Origin: Aquificaceae bacterium
Lineage (GTDB): Bacteria; Aquificota; Aquificia; Aquificales; Aquificaceae
Direction: 5' to 3'
Assembly (NCBI GenBank): GCA_025057455.1
Contig: JANWWY010000002.1
Location: 28,671 to 92,670, forward strand
DNA: 64,000 nt
Shown: positions 8,747-17,019 of the stretch, in pieces
Position numbering within the stretch: the first letter of the stretch is position 1
Layout: every line of letters begins with the position of its first letter
Program-made: the position numbers and the translations under genes
Notes under the pieces: model-generated
Seen by the model: only the letters and a program-made list of their open reading frames with translations
What the model was told of the DNA's origin: nothing
Database searches by the model: none

Positions 8747-9745
8747 CTACTCTGCGCTTACGAGTCTTTCAAGCTTTAAGTCTTCTAAAAGCTGGTAGTC
8801 CTTCTTTATATCCCTACCGGCTCTTGTTAGATATCCTCCGACCATCATAGCGTTAGTCATAAGAACTGCCATGCCGTGAAAATCTCTTAGGTTTTGCTCT
8901 CTTCCACCGCATAGCCTTAGCTCAGCTTTTGGGTTTGTAAACCTAAACATGGCTATAATCTTTAGGGCTTCTAAAGGTGTCACTCCTGGGGCGTTTTGTA
9001 GCGGTGTGCCCTCAATAGGCATTAGGAAATTTAGGGGAATAGAATCTACTTCCAGCTCCCTGTAAGTTAGTGCCAAGTCCACTCTGTCTTCGTTGGTTTC
9101 TCCCATGCCAAAGATACCACCACAGCAGGTAGAAAGCCCTACGGACTTAATTCTCTTTATGGTTTCATACCTATCTTTCCAAGAATGTGTGCTTACTATT
9201 TTAGGAAAGAAGTTTTCAGAAGCTTCAAGATTGTGATTTACTCTTTTTACGCCAGCTTCCTTTAGCTTTTCAAGAGACTCTTCGTCTAGAGTTCCAGCGG
9301 AAACGCATACATTTATAGGAAGATTTTCCTTTTTTATTTCTTCAATTGCATCACATATCTTTTCTACCTCTTCCTTAGTGGCCGATTTTCCGCTTAATAC
9401 CACACAGTACCTATTGGCTCCAAACTCTACACCTCTGTAAGCTCCTTCCACTATTTCGTCCTTTGGAACGAGGTTGTAAATGTTTATAGGTGTCTTGTAT
9501 AGCTTTGACTGAGCACAGAATTTGCAATCTTCTGAACAGGCACCACTCTTGGCGTTAATTATGGAACAGAACTCCACCTTGTTGGACGGATGAAAATGGT
9601 TTTTTACCTTCTGAGCTAAGTAGGTGGCAAGAGCTACATATTCGTCTGGTATGTTTAAAATCCTTAGGGCTGTCTCTTTGTCTATGCGTTGGTAATTTAT
9701 GGCTTTCTCCGCCACTTCAAACAAAAATAGCTCTACCCTATCCAT
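8747..9745 (-). CDS. bioB: Biotin synthase
   Basis: NAKSGACSEDCKFCAQS, CVSAGTLDEESLEKLKEAGVKRVNHNLEAS. Confidence 0.95.
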   Translation of the reverse strand: MDRVELFLFEVAEKAINYQRIDKETALRILNIPDEYVALATYLAQKVKNHFHPSNKVEFCSIINAKSGACSEDCKFCAQSKLYKTPINIYNLVPKDEIVEGAYRGVEFGANRYCVVLSGKSATKEEVEKICDAIEEIKKENLPINVCVSAGTLDEESLEKLKEAGVKRVNHNLEASENFFPKIVSTHSWKDRYETIKRIKSVGLSTCCGGIFGMGETNEDRVDLALTYRELEVDSIPLNFLMPIEGTPLQNAPGVTPLEALKIIAMFRFTNPKAELRLCGGREQNLRDFHGMAVLMTNAMMVGGYLTRAGRDIKKDYQLLEDLKLERLVSAE

Positions 9746-9776
9746 GTAAGCCTCCTTATAAAGGTTTTAAAGCAAG

Positions 9777-9992
9777 TTAAATATATATCTCCTGAGTCAG
9801 TTCACCTTGGTAATGGAGTCTATCCAGCAGAGCCTTGCCTCTAAGCGTGTTGAGGGGAATCTCAAACACCTTACCAGAAGAGGCAAAAACTCTTATATTT
9901 TCCCCGTCTATTTCTATTTTCTCGGGAGGCTTACCTTCTTCCGATAGTATTATATTTTTATAAGATAGGTCTTCCTTGACATAAACCTTCAT
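9777..9992 (-). CDS. Hypothetical protein (71 aa)
   Basis: Clean ORF between genes, no family recognised. Confidence 0.5.
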   Translation of the reverse strand: MKVYVKEDLSYKNIILSEEGKPPEKIEIDGENIRVFASSGKVFEIPLNTLRGKALLDRLHYQGELTQEIYI

Positions 9993-10039
9993 GCTCTATA
10001 AGTTATGCTTTTTACTGGTTTTATGGATGATAGGTTTAT

Positions 10040-10399
10040 GTGATGAGAGTCAAGTTTAGAATAGCAGTCTATAGTGCGGAAGGCAAAAAGCTGAACAGGG
10101 AAGATTTTATTACACGTAAAAGTGCTCTGCACAGGGGTATAAGGTATGTGGTTGAATTTAAGTATCTTGAGGCTACCAAATGGCTCATGCTGGCACAGGA
10201 CTGCATGGAAAAGTATTTACTCCTCGGACTTTTATACTTATCCTTGGGTCAAGAAAGGGAGGGTAGGGAGTTTTTAAAGGAGGCACAGAATCACCGTAGA
10301 ATCACCGATTACCTTTTTTTAGTGGAAAAGCCAGAGGATGGACTAAAAATAATTATTGAAAAGCCAGAAGCCTTTTTGCCTGATTCTCTATTATCCTAG
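10040..10399 (+). CDS. Hypothetical protein, possible TPR-like helical repeat (119 aa)
   Basis: ATKWLMLAQDCMEKYLLLGLLYLSLGQEREGREFLKEAQ resembles a helical repeat; converges with the VWA gene (47-bp overlap). Confidence 0.5.
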   Translation: MMRVKFRIAVYSAEGKKLNREDFITRKSALHRGIRYVVEFKYLEATKWLMLAQDCMEKYLLLGLLYLSLGQEREGREFLKEAQNHRRITDYLFLVEKPEDGLKIIIEKPEAFLPDSLLS

Positions 10400-12200
10400 T
10401 AAACACAAGAGGCAAGTCCGAAACATCCTTTATCTTTATGCCCGTAGTTTCAAAGTAGTAGTCCACATAGTTCTTTTCTTTTCCCACTCCTATACCCACT
10501 ACGGGTGTGGTCGCCTTTATACGGTTGATTAGTCCTTTGAGTTCCTGACCTCTTAAGCCTTTGGTAGGCTCACCATCGGAGAAGACAATCATACAGCCCC
10601 TTACATGGTTTTTTATACAGTAGAGCTGAAGGTCTTCAAAAGAAAAGAGCATAACCTTTTCAAGGTTTGTACCACCCCCCAGAAGGTTAAAAAGTTCTAC
10701 AATTCTCCACTTTATACTCCCGTAATCTTCCTGAAAATCTTTTAGCCTAAAGACTCTGTCGCTGAAAACGTCAATGGAAAAGGGCATCTTTAACGAGCTT
10801 ATAACTTCGGAAAAGAGAAGTAAAGCCTCTATAGCCTTTTTTATCTTGTCTTCTTTTTTCATAGAGGTGGAAACATCTATGATTAGCTTAAAAGCCAACT
10901 CTTTTTTTGTCTTTTCTTCTCTTCTTAGGTAGAACCTTCCTCTACCTATTGAAGCCTCTACGCTTATAGCTTTTGTGTTTAATCTTCTCCCGTAAAAGTG
11001 TTTCCCAGACCATAGCTCCTCTTCCTCTGGCATTAGACCCCTAAGTTTTCTCTTTAAAGCATCAATATAAGGTTTTACATTGGATAGAAGTCTTTGATAG
11101 ACCCTAAACTCTTCCTTGTTTAGTCCATAAGCCCTTTCATAAAGTTTATCTTCTTTTGAATGCTCCCCTGAGGATTTTCTTAGTTGCATACTACCTGTGG
11201 AGGATGCTGTTTGTTCTTCCCAGCCTTTTATCAAAAAGCTTAGAAAGCCCCTGTGCTCTATGTCCACCTCAAGGGTCTTGGGTAGGAAGTGCATTAAAAA
11301 TTTCACATCCCTTTCTATCATGTCAAGATACGACATCTGCTTTAGATAGTCCTTCATCCAGTCAGGCATGTTTTTTAGGCTCTTTAGTATATCTCTTCTT
11401 TCTACTTCCGGTATATCGACGGACCTTTTGTCCTTGTATTCCATGAGCAACTTTTGAAGATGGTCTGGTAGTTTTTTTAAAAGGTCTGTCATTATCCTGC
11501 CTTTGTGAGCATCTTTTCTTACCTTCCCCCTTGCTTCGTCAAGAAGTAAATCTATATAGTTCATTTCCTGAGCTTTTTCTATGTAAGCCATGTACTTACC
11601 CAGCAGGTCTTCCATAAGTATGTCGTATGCTTCTGAGTTCTTGGCGTTAAGGTATTCATAGAGAAGCTTTTCAACATCCCTTTGCAAGTTTCCGCTCCCC
11701 AACCAACCTTTAAGCAGACTAAGAGAGAAAAGATGATGTGGATAGTAGGTATCCACCATCCTAAGTATTTGTTGGTAGTTTTTCTGTAAGGAGGCTTGAG
11801 CTGACGGATGGCTGTCTATTATCCTTTGGTCGGTTTTCATGCTTTCAAGAACAGAATACAAAACAACAAAGGATGTGGGCGTAAAGCCAAACTTATAAAA
11901 CTCCCTCTGTCCTAACCTCCAGAGGTATAGTTCTGTGCTAAATAGATACTCTATTTGGTGCCTTATGGTGTTTATGGCATCCTCTTCAGATGTTTGGGAG
12001 AGGTCTTGGATGGAAAAGACAACTCCGACTGGTCTTTTTACAGGCTCTGGGACCTCTTGAACCTCTCCCTTAGCCCACATTTCGGTAAGGGGCAAAAAAC
12101 GAGTGTCATACCCTGCACCCCAACCCTCATAACTTCCTCGAACTTCTATGTGGTACTCGTCAGAAAGGAGCTTTTCTATTACCTTCCATTTCTCCTTCAC
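10353..12200 (-). CDS. VWA domain-containing protein (615 aa), encapsulin-linked
   Basis: MIDAS residues: DVSTSM (DxSxS), GGGTNLEKV, FSDGEPTKG; ATGA overlap with upstream encapsulin gene. Confidence 0.8.
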   Translation of the reverse strand: MKEKWKVIEKLLSDEYHIEVRGSYEGWGAGYDTRFLPLTEMWAKGEVQEVPEPVKRPVGVVFSIQDLSQTSEEDAINTIRHQIEYLFSTELYLWRLGQREFYKFGFTPTSFVVLYSVLESMKTDQRIIDSHPSAQASLQKNYQQILRMVDTYYPHHLFSLSLLKGWLGSGNLQRDVEKLLYEYLNAKNSEAYDILMEDLLGKYMAYIEKAQEMNYIDLLLDEARGKVRKDAHKGRIMTDLLKKLPDHLQKLLMEYKDKRSVDIPEVERRDILKSLKNMPDWMKDYLKQMSYLDMIERDVKFLMHFLPKTLEVDIEHRGFLSFLIKGWEEQTASSTGSMQLRKSSGEHSKEDKLYERAYGLNKEEFRVYQRLLSNVKPYIDALKRKLRGLMPEEEELWSGKHFYGRRLNTKAISVEASIGRGRFYLRREEKTKKELAFKLIIDVSTSMKKEDKIKKAIEALLLFSEVISSLKMPFSIDVFSDRVFRLKDFQEDYGSIKWRIVELFNLLGGGTNLEKVMLFSFEDLQLYCIKNHVRGCMIVFSDGEPTKGLRGQELKGLINRIKATTPVVGIGVGKEKNYVDYYFETTGIKIKDVSDLPLVFTRIIENQAKRLLAFQ

Positions 12201-13045
12201 TTTTCACCTATTACCATTATAGAACCCGGTCTTTTTATCCTCGGTGCGACTATTTCCATAACTCTAAAGTGGTGCACCATGTTGGTAGATTCCACATAGG
12301 CAAGACTAAAGTCAAGGGCCACTACCAAGTCCATATTCTGGGGTCCTGCGGAGACCAGTATGGCTTTATTTTCTGGCACTATGGGCGTGTAATATACATC
12401 CGATACCAGCTTCTTTATCTGTTCTATTTCCAAAAGACCAGTGTTGTGGTATACCCTGTTTAGCTTGAAGTATTCCTTCGGGTTTAGAAGCAGGTGATAA
12501 GGTCCATAGAAGCCCTTTTCTGATAGTTTGCTTATAGCCAGGGACACGTCATTAAAGGCATTTCCGAGAACATCCCAATCACTCATAGACATGCTTTGCC
12601 TGCCTTCCACTGTAAGGAAGCCTTCAATATCAAGCCTTGGATTTCCATGTATGATAAGCGTATCTTCCGCAACGGCTGTAGCAAAGGAAGCAGCGGATGC
12701 CTGAGAAGTCTCAATGGGTAGATTAAACTGCCTAAAGTATTCTAAGTCTCTCCAACTTATGGAGAAGGGTTTATATATGGTTGGAAGGGTTATGTGTTTT
12801 CTTCTGCCTGTTCTTACTGGTTCACAAGACTCGCTTTCTTCTCCCGGTCTTACCTCACAGACGCCGGGCTCTACACCGAGGTATACATCGTAAGAAATAA
12901 CCTGATGTCCTACGCCTATGGGTCCCACTACGGGCATAAACCTCCTGCATATTAGCGTTTTCTTCGCTACTTCAATTATGGCATTCTCAAGTTGTGCCCA
13001 CTCTTCAAAGGTGATGGGTGATTGGTCCCTTCCTAAGAAGTCCAT
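12197..13045 (-). CDS. Encapsulin nanocompartment shell protein (family 1 / linocin M18-like, HK97 fold)
   Basis: MDFLGRDQSPITFEEWAQLENAIIEVAKKTLICRRFMPVVGPIGVG...GFYGPYHLLLNPKEYFKL...ILVSAGPQNMDLVVALDFSLAYVES aligns by eye with remembered T. maritima encapsulin (MEFLKRSFAPLTEKQW...GPYTLVIN...DLSIGYEDR). Confidence 0.88.
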   Translation of the reverse strand: MDFLGRDQSPITFEEWAQLENAIIEVAKKTLICRRFMPVVGPIGVGHQVISYDVYLGVEPGVCEVRPGEESESCEPVRTGRRKHITLPTIYKPFSISWRDLEYFRQFNLPIETSQASAASFATAVAEDTLIIHGNPRLDIEGFLTVEGRQSMSMSDWDVLGNAFNDVSLAISKLSEKGFYGPYHLLLNPKEYFKLNRVYHNTGLLEIEQIKKLVSDVYYTPIVPENKAILVSAGPQNMDLVVALDFSLAYVESTNMVHHFRVMEIVAPRIKRPGSIMVIGEK

Positions 13046-13062
13046 TTTTACACCTCCTTATG

Positions 13063-14103
13063 CTAAATTATACGCCAGTACTCTTCAAAAGCTATCCAAG
13101 TTTTTGGAACTATTTCCTCCAAATTGTCCCATCTTTTCATGTGTTTTTTTCTTTTTTCCGCTGCTCTCCACAGGCTATTTCCAAATATGTCCTGCGCCTC
13201 TTCCTCAAAGTCTTGTAAATCCCCATTAGCCAAAGCCTTCCCTGCCATACTGCCAGATAGCACCGCATTGGCTATGCCACCACCCGTTATTGGATGACAG
13301 AAGCCTCCGGCATCACCAACAAGAACCACTCTTCCTCTAACGAGGGGCAAAAGACCATCCGCAGGTATCCATCCACCTGTCCTTTTGATAACTCTTCCCT
13401 CTACAACACCTATGTTAATTAACTCCTCTACAAACTTCTTTAGACTTTCCATCACATTTATGGGATATTCTGGGTCTATACCTACGCCCACGTTTGCCAC
13501 GCTACCCTTTGGAAAAACCCACCCGTACCCGCCTGGTATGTAGTCTCTGAAGTATATGAGTAAATCCTTTAGTTTCTCTCTTAAGGGCATTGTGGCTTGT
13601 GCGGTAGTGAGAAAGTTTTCCGTAACTTTTCCCGTGAGTTTTGCCACCTTTGACCTAGGTCCGTCAGCACCTACGACAAAGTTAGCCTTTACGCCAAACA
13701 CCGCTCTTGTGTCTATGTTTTCAAGCCATGCGTATCCGTCCTCGAAGCCCAAAAACCGAGTCCTTAACAGGATTTCTGTCCCCTTTTCCTGAGCCAAAAG
13801 TGCTATGTTGTAGTCAAACACTTCCCTGTTTAGCACAAAGCCCTCAGACCACATTTCTACTATCTGTCCCCAAGGTGTGTAATGAAGCATACTTTCTACA
13901 CTTTGAGCTATAGCCTCTTGAGTGAAAAACTCTCTAAACTGGTTGAAAAGTTGAAGGGGTACAAACTCCGCACATTGCACAGGCGTGCCTATTCTCCTTT
14001 TTATGTCTATGAGTAGAACCTTAAAGCCCCTTTTTGCAAGCTCGTAGGCACAGGTGGAGCCTGCCGGTCCTCCACCTACAATTAAGACGTCAACCTTTCT
14101 CAT
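13063..14103 (-). CDS. Geranylgeranyl reductase family FAD-dependent oxidoreductase
   Basis: VDVLIVGGGPAGSTCAYELAKRGFKVLLID; GADGPRSKVAKLTG; VLVGDAGGFCHPITGGGIANAV. Confidence 0.85.
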   Translation of the reverse strand: MRKVDVLIVGGGPAGSTCAYELAKRGFKVLLIDIKRRIGTPVQCAEFVPLQLFNQFREFFTQEAIAQSVESMLHYTPWGQIVEMWSEGFVLNREVFDYNIALLAQEKGTEILLRTRFLGFEDGYAWLENIDTRAVFGVKANFVVGADGPRSKVAKLTGKVTENFLTTAQATMPLREKLKDLLIYFRDYIPGGYGWVFPKGSVANVGVGIDPEYPINVMESLKKFVEELINIGVVEGRVIKRTGGWIPADGLLPLVRGRVVLVGDAGGFCHPITGGGIANAVLSGSMAGKALANGDLQDFEEEAQDIFGNSLWRAAEKRKKHMKRWDNLEEIVPKTWIAFEEYWRII

Positions 14104-14368
14104 TTTTTCTGCTTATGGTGCTAGATGCCCTAAATCCTATACTGAACCTCTCTTCCGCATAAATTTCTATGCCAGTCCTTGGGTTTTTTATAAACCTACC
14201 ACCAAGCCTTTTTATTTTAAAGACTCCAAAACCCCTAAGCTCAAGCCTTCCATTTTCCATTACCACATTTATAAGCTCTTCAAAGAAACTATCCACAAAA
14301 TTCCTCGCCTCCTCTCTACTCAGATTAAATTCCCTTCTAAGGCTTTCTATTAGGTCTGCTCTTTTCAT
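14090..14368 (-). CDS. HU/IHF family DNA-binding protein
   Basis: MKRADLIESLRREFNLSREEARNFVDSFFEELINVV..GRLELRGFGVFKIKRLGGRFIKNPRTG. Confidence 0.9.
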   Translation of the reverse strand: MKRADLIESLRREFNLSREEARNFVDSFFEELINVVMENGRLELRGFGVFKIKRLGGRFIKNPRTGIEIYAEERFSIGFRASSTISRKNEKG

Positions 14369-14795
14369 CCTTTTCCTCCACGTAAAAGGTCCTTACCCTT
14401 GAACCCTTACCTATGGCCAAAGCTTTGTCCTCTTTTCTGTAGTAGATTATCTTGTCCGCATCTACGAAGTTTTGACCTTCTTCTACCCTGGCTTTTCCTT
14501 CAAGGGTTATAACCTCATCTACAACATCGTATAACATCCTGTCCGCAAAGCCTCTTCTGTTGCCTTCAACGTATTTTACATTGCCCTCTGCTTCTATAAG
14601 TTTTGCCTTTTTCTTTTCGTCCAAATAGATTACGACCCTTTGAGCCGTCAGAAGGGCATTGCCCCTAGTCATTCTTACATTTCCCGTGTATATAATCTTG
14701 TCCCTTTCGTAGGTAAGACTGTCCGCCTCCCCAACTATAGGTTGTGCAAAGACAAAAATTGGAAAAAGCAGTAGAAGGATGGTCATTTTTTTCAT
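14337..14795 (-). CDS. lptA: LPS transport periplasmic protein LptA (OstA-like)
   Basis: Signal peptide; ADSLTYERDKIIYTGNVRMTRGNALLTAQRVVIYLDEK; adjacent to lptC/kdsC. Confidence 0.8.
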   Translation of the reverse strand: MKKMTILLLLFPIFVFAQPIVGEADSLTYERDKIIYTGNVRMTRGNALLTAQRVVIYLDEKKKAKLIEAEGNVKYVEGNRRGFADRMLYDVVDEVITLEGKARVEEGQNFVDADKIIYYRKEDKALAIGKGSRVRTFYVEEKDEKSRPNRKP

Positions 14796-15283
14796 TCCAT
14801 AATCACCCTTGCCCTACTAATTATAACTTGCACAGGTCTAAGCTTTATTTGAAAGCCTGTACCTTCCACTCTGTTTTTTCCTTCCGTCAGAGTTATCTCG
14901 CCATCTCCACCAAACTCCCCCTCTTTTAGGTCCACGTACGCCTCTTTTGCGATTGCTGTAATGTCCTTTGAATGTAGTCTTATGCCTCCCAAGAGTTTTC
15001 CTTTCCCTGTAAACCTATCTATGTATGCCTCACCTGCCCATATGTGTGCATCCTCTGAAGTTAGTTCTACCCCAAAGAACCTTACATCTTTACCCACAAC
15101 CTCTAAGGTTTTTCCTTTTATTGTCCACTCAATACCCTGTTTGCTATATGCCTTTATGGTCACGCCCTCTAACAGGTTAACCATCTCTTCTCTACCTTTT
15201 ACCACCTTAAAATTGTCCACATAAACCCTTAATTGGTATGCTATAAATATTATGAATAGACTCAAAAAGAAAATTCTAAGCAT
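14792..15283 (-). CDS. lptC: LPS export protein LptC-like
   Basis: N-terminal TM; beta-jellyroll-like repeats (GKTLEVVGKDVRFFGVELTSEDAHIWAGEAYIDRFTGKGKLLG); position between kdsC and lptA. Confidence 0.75.
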   Translation of the reverse strand: MLRIFFLSLFIIFIAYQLRVYVDNFKVVKGREEMVNLLEGVTIKAYSKQGIEWTIKGKTLEVVGKDVRFFGVELTSEDAHIWAGEAYIDRFTGKGKLLGGIRLHSKDITAIAKEAYVDLKEGEFGGDGEITLTEGKNRVEGTGFQIKLRPVQVIISRARVIME

Positions 15284-15797
15284 AGTAATGCTTTACCGCT
15301 TCTTCCCATTGTCCTCTTTGTTTTAACAAAAATTCTATGGCTTCCCTCACAGCTCCTTCTCCTCCCTTTGCTTTTGTAACGTAAATAGCGTGTCTCTTTA
15401 ACTCTTCTGGTGAATCAGCCACCACCATGGGAAAACCTACCCTCCTTAACACGGGAAGGTCCACGTAGTCATCCCCCAGAAATGCCACATTTTCATACTT
15501 TAGAGATAGCCTGCCGAGAATCTCCTCCAGTATGGGCAGTTTATTGTTTAATCCTAAGTGTATTTCCTCTATGCCAAGCTCTTCAAGCCTGTTTATGAGT
15601 GCCAGACTTTTCCTTCCGGAGATTACGCCTATCCTTATGTTTGCCCTCTGAGCCAGCTTAATGCCGAGACCGTCCTTGACGTTGAATACCTTTATCTCTT
15701 CACCCTGAGACGTATAGTACAGCCTGCCGTCCGTGAGAACACCGTCCACATCCAAGAGCAAAATTTTTACCCTCGTAGCCCTCTCTTTAATGTCCAT
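15276..15797 (-). CDS. kdsC: 3-deoxy-D-manno-octulosonate 8-phosphate phosphatase
   Basis: LLLDVDGVLTDGRLYYTSQGEEIKVFNVKDGLGIKLA; FLGDDYVDLPVLRRVGF. Confidence 0.92.
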   Translation of the reverse strand: MDIKERATRVKILLLDVDGVLTDGRLYYTSQGEEIKVFNVKDGLGIKLAQRANIRIGVISGRKSLALINRLEELGIEEIHLGLNNKLPILEEILGRLSLKYENVAFLGDDYVDLPVLRRVGFPMVVADSPEELKRHAIYVTKAKGGEGAVREAIEFLLKQRGQWEEAVKHYYA

Positions 15798-15804
15798 CTT
15801 TTGT

Positions 15805-16896
15805 CTATGCGTAGCTCTCCTTTAGCTTTCTTATTCTCCAGAGAGCTCGGCTATCCTCTGGAGCTATTAAACTATACGCCTTTCCGTATGCCCCTATCCT
15901 ACCAGTCCTTCCTATTCTGTGGATGTATACTTCAGGGTCTTCTGGTATGTGATAGTTTATTACGAGGCTTACACCCTTTATGTCCAGACCCCTAGAGGCC
16001 ACATCGGTAGCAACCACTATCTTGACTTTTCCCTCTTTAAATAGTCTCAGGGAATTCTCTCTTTGTTTCTGCGTCATATCACCGTGAAGGGAAACTACGT
16101 TAAAGCCTCTTTTCTTCAATTCCTCCGCTATGTCCCTTGCATCCTTTTTAGTTTTCACGAAGATTATGATTTTTTCCAGTATGTGTTCTCTTACAATCTT
16201 CTCAAGCTCTGAAAGCTTTTGTCCAGATGAGCTGAGTTTTATGAGTCTTTCTTCTATCCTTGGTTTTAGCTCCTCTGTTATGACTCTTACAAATTTGTAA
16301 TCCCTTCTGAGGTGCCTCTTAGCCAAGTCTTCTACTTGTCTGTCTATGGTTGCTGAAAAGAGGAAGGTTTGTCTTTCCTTGGGAAGTTGGGATATTATCC
16401 ATTCAATGTCCTCTATAAAACCCATATCTAACATTCTGTCCGCTTCATCAAGGACAAAGTATTTGAGCGTTTCAAAGTTGAAGAGTCCTCTCATGATAAG
16501 GTCTTTTATCCTTCCAGGTGTGCCCACTACTATGTTGGGAACAACCTTCCATAGAAGTTCAACATCCTTCTGTACGGGAGTTCCACCATAGAAGCTAAAA
16601 ACTTTTATACCCTTGTACTTGGAAAGCTGATATAGTTGTTCTTTAACCTGAAGGGCAAGTTCTCTTGTGGGTGCCATTATAAGGGCTGTTGTACCTTCCT
16701 CCTTCTTACTGCCTTCTATGATTGGAATGCCGAAGGCTGCAGTTTTTCCAGTTCCCGTAGCCGCCTGTCCAAGAATGTCGTAACCCTTAAGCGCCAAAGG
16801 TATGGCTTCCTTCTGTATGGGTGTTGGTTTTTCAAAACCCATGTCTTTCAGGGCTTTCCTTGTGGGTAAACTTAGTTGTGAAAAGTCAAATTCCAT
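15805..16896 (-). CDS. DEAD-box ATP-dependent RNA helicase
   Basis: ATGTGKTAAF, PTRELALQV, VLDEADRML, FSATI, HRIGRTGR. Confidence 0.95.
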   Translation of the reverse strand: MEFDFSQLSLPTRKALKDMGFEKPTPIQKEAIPLALKGYDILGQAATGTGKTAAFGIPIIEGSKKEEGTTALIMAPTRELALQVKEQLYQLSKYKGIKVFSFYGGTPVQKDVELLWKVVPNIVVGTPGRIKDLIMRGLFNFETLKYFVLDEADRMLDMGFIEDIEWIISQLPKERQTFLFSATIDRQVEDLAKRHLRRDYKFVRVITEELKPRIEERLIKLSSSGQKLSELEKIVREHILEKIIIFVKTKKDARDIAEELKKRGFNVVSLHGDMTQKQRENSLRLFKEGKVKIVVATDVASRGLDIKGVSLVINYHIPEDPEVYIHRIGRTGRIGAYGKAYSLIAPEDSRALWRIRKLKESYA

Positions 16897-16980
16897 TTTT
16901 TCCTCCTTTTTATATATCCTTTTCTAATTATAAGCGTGTGTTTAAAAATTACAATGAATCGGCTCAGAAGAAAAGATATT

Positions 16981-17010
16981 AAAGGCTGGAGGGAGAGCCT
17001 CCGGCTTTTT
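16981..17010. terminator. Strong hairpin, possible rho-independent terminator
   Basis: AAAGGCTGGAGG-GAGAG-CCTCCGGCTTTTT; ~12-bp stem with G-T pairs followed by T run on + strand. Confidence 0.65.
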
Positions 17011-17019
17011 GAATTATAT

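Larger units (their letters stand above)
8267..8749. repeat. Cluster of TTTCACACCC(T/C)A motifs in both orientations in a convergent intergenic region
   Basis: Forward copies at 8267-8278, 8352-8362, 8393-8404, 8738-8749; reverse copies at 8486-8497, 8577-8587, 8629-8641; partial TTTCACA copies at 8317-8326 and 8329-8340. Confidence 0.85.

Noticed and set aside
8267-8749. CRISPR array
   Set aside because: Motif copies are short (~11-12 bp), irregularly spaced and in both orientations; not a regular repeat-spacer array and no cas genes nearby
10040-10399. 119-aa protein considered as encapsulin cargo (C terminus FLPDSLLS)
   Set aside because: C terminus does not match known encapsulin targeting peptides and the gene is on the opposite strand; kept as hypothetical only
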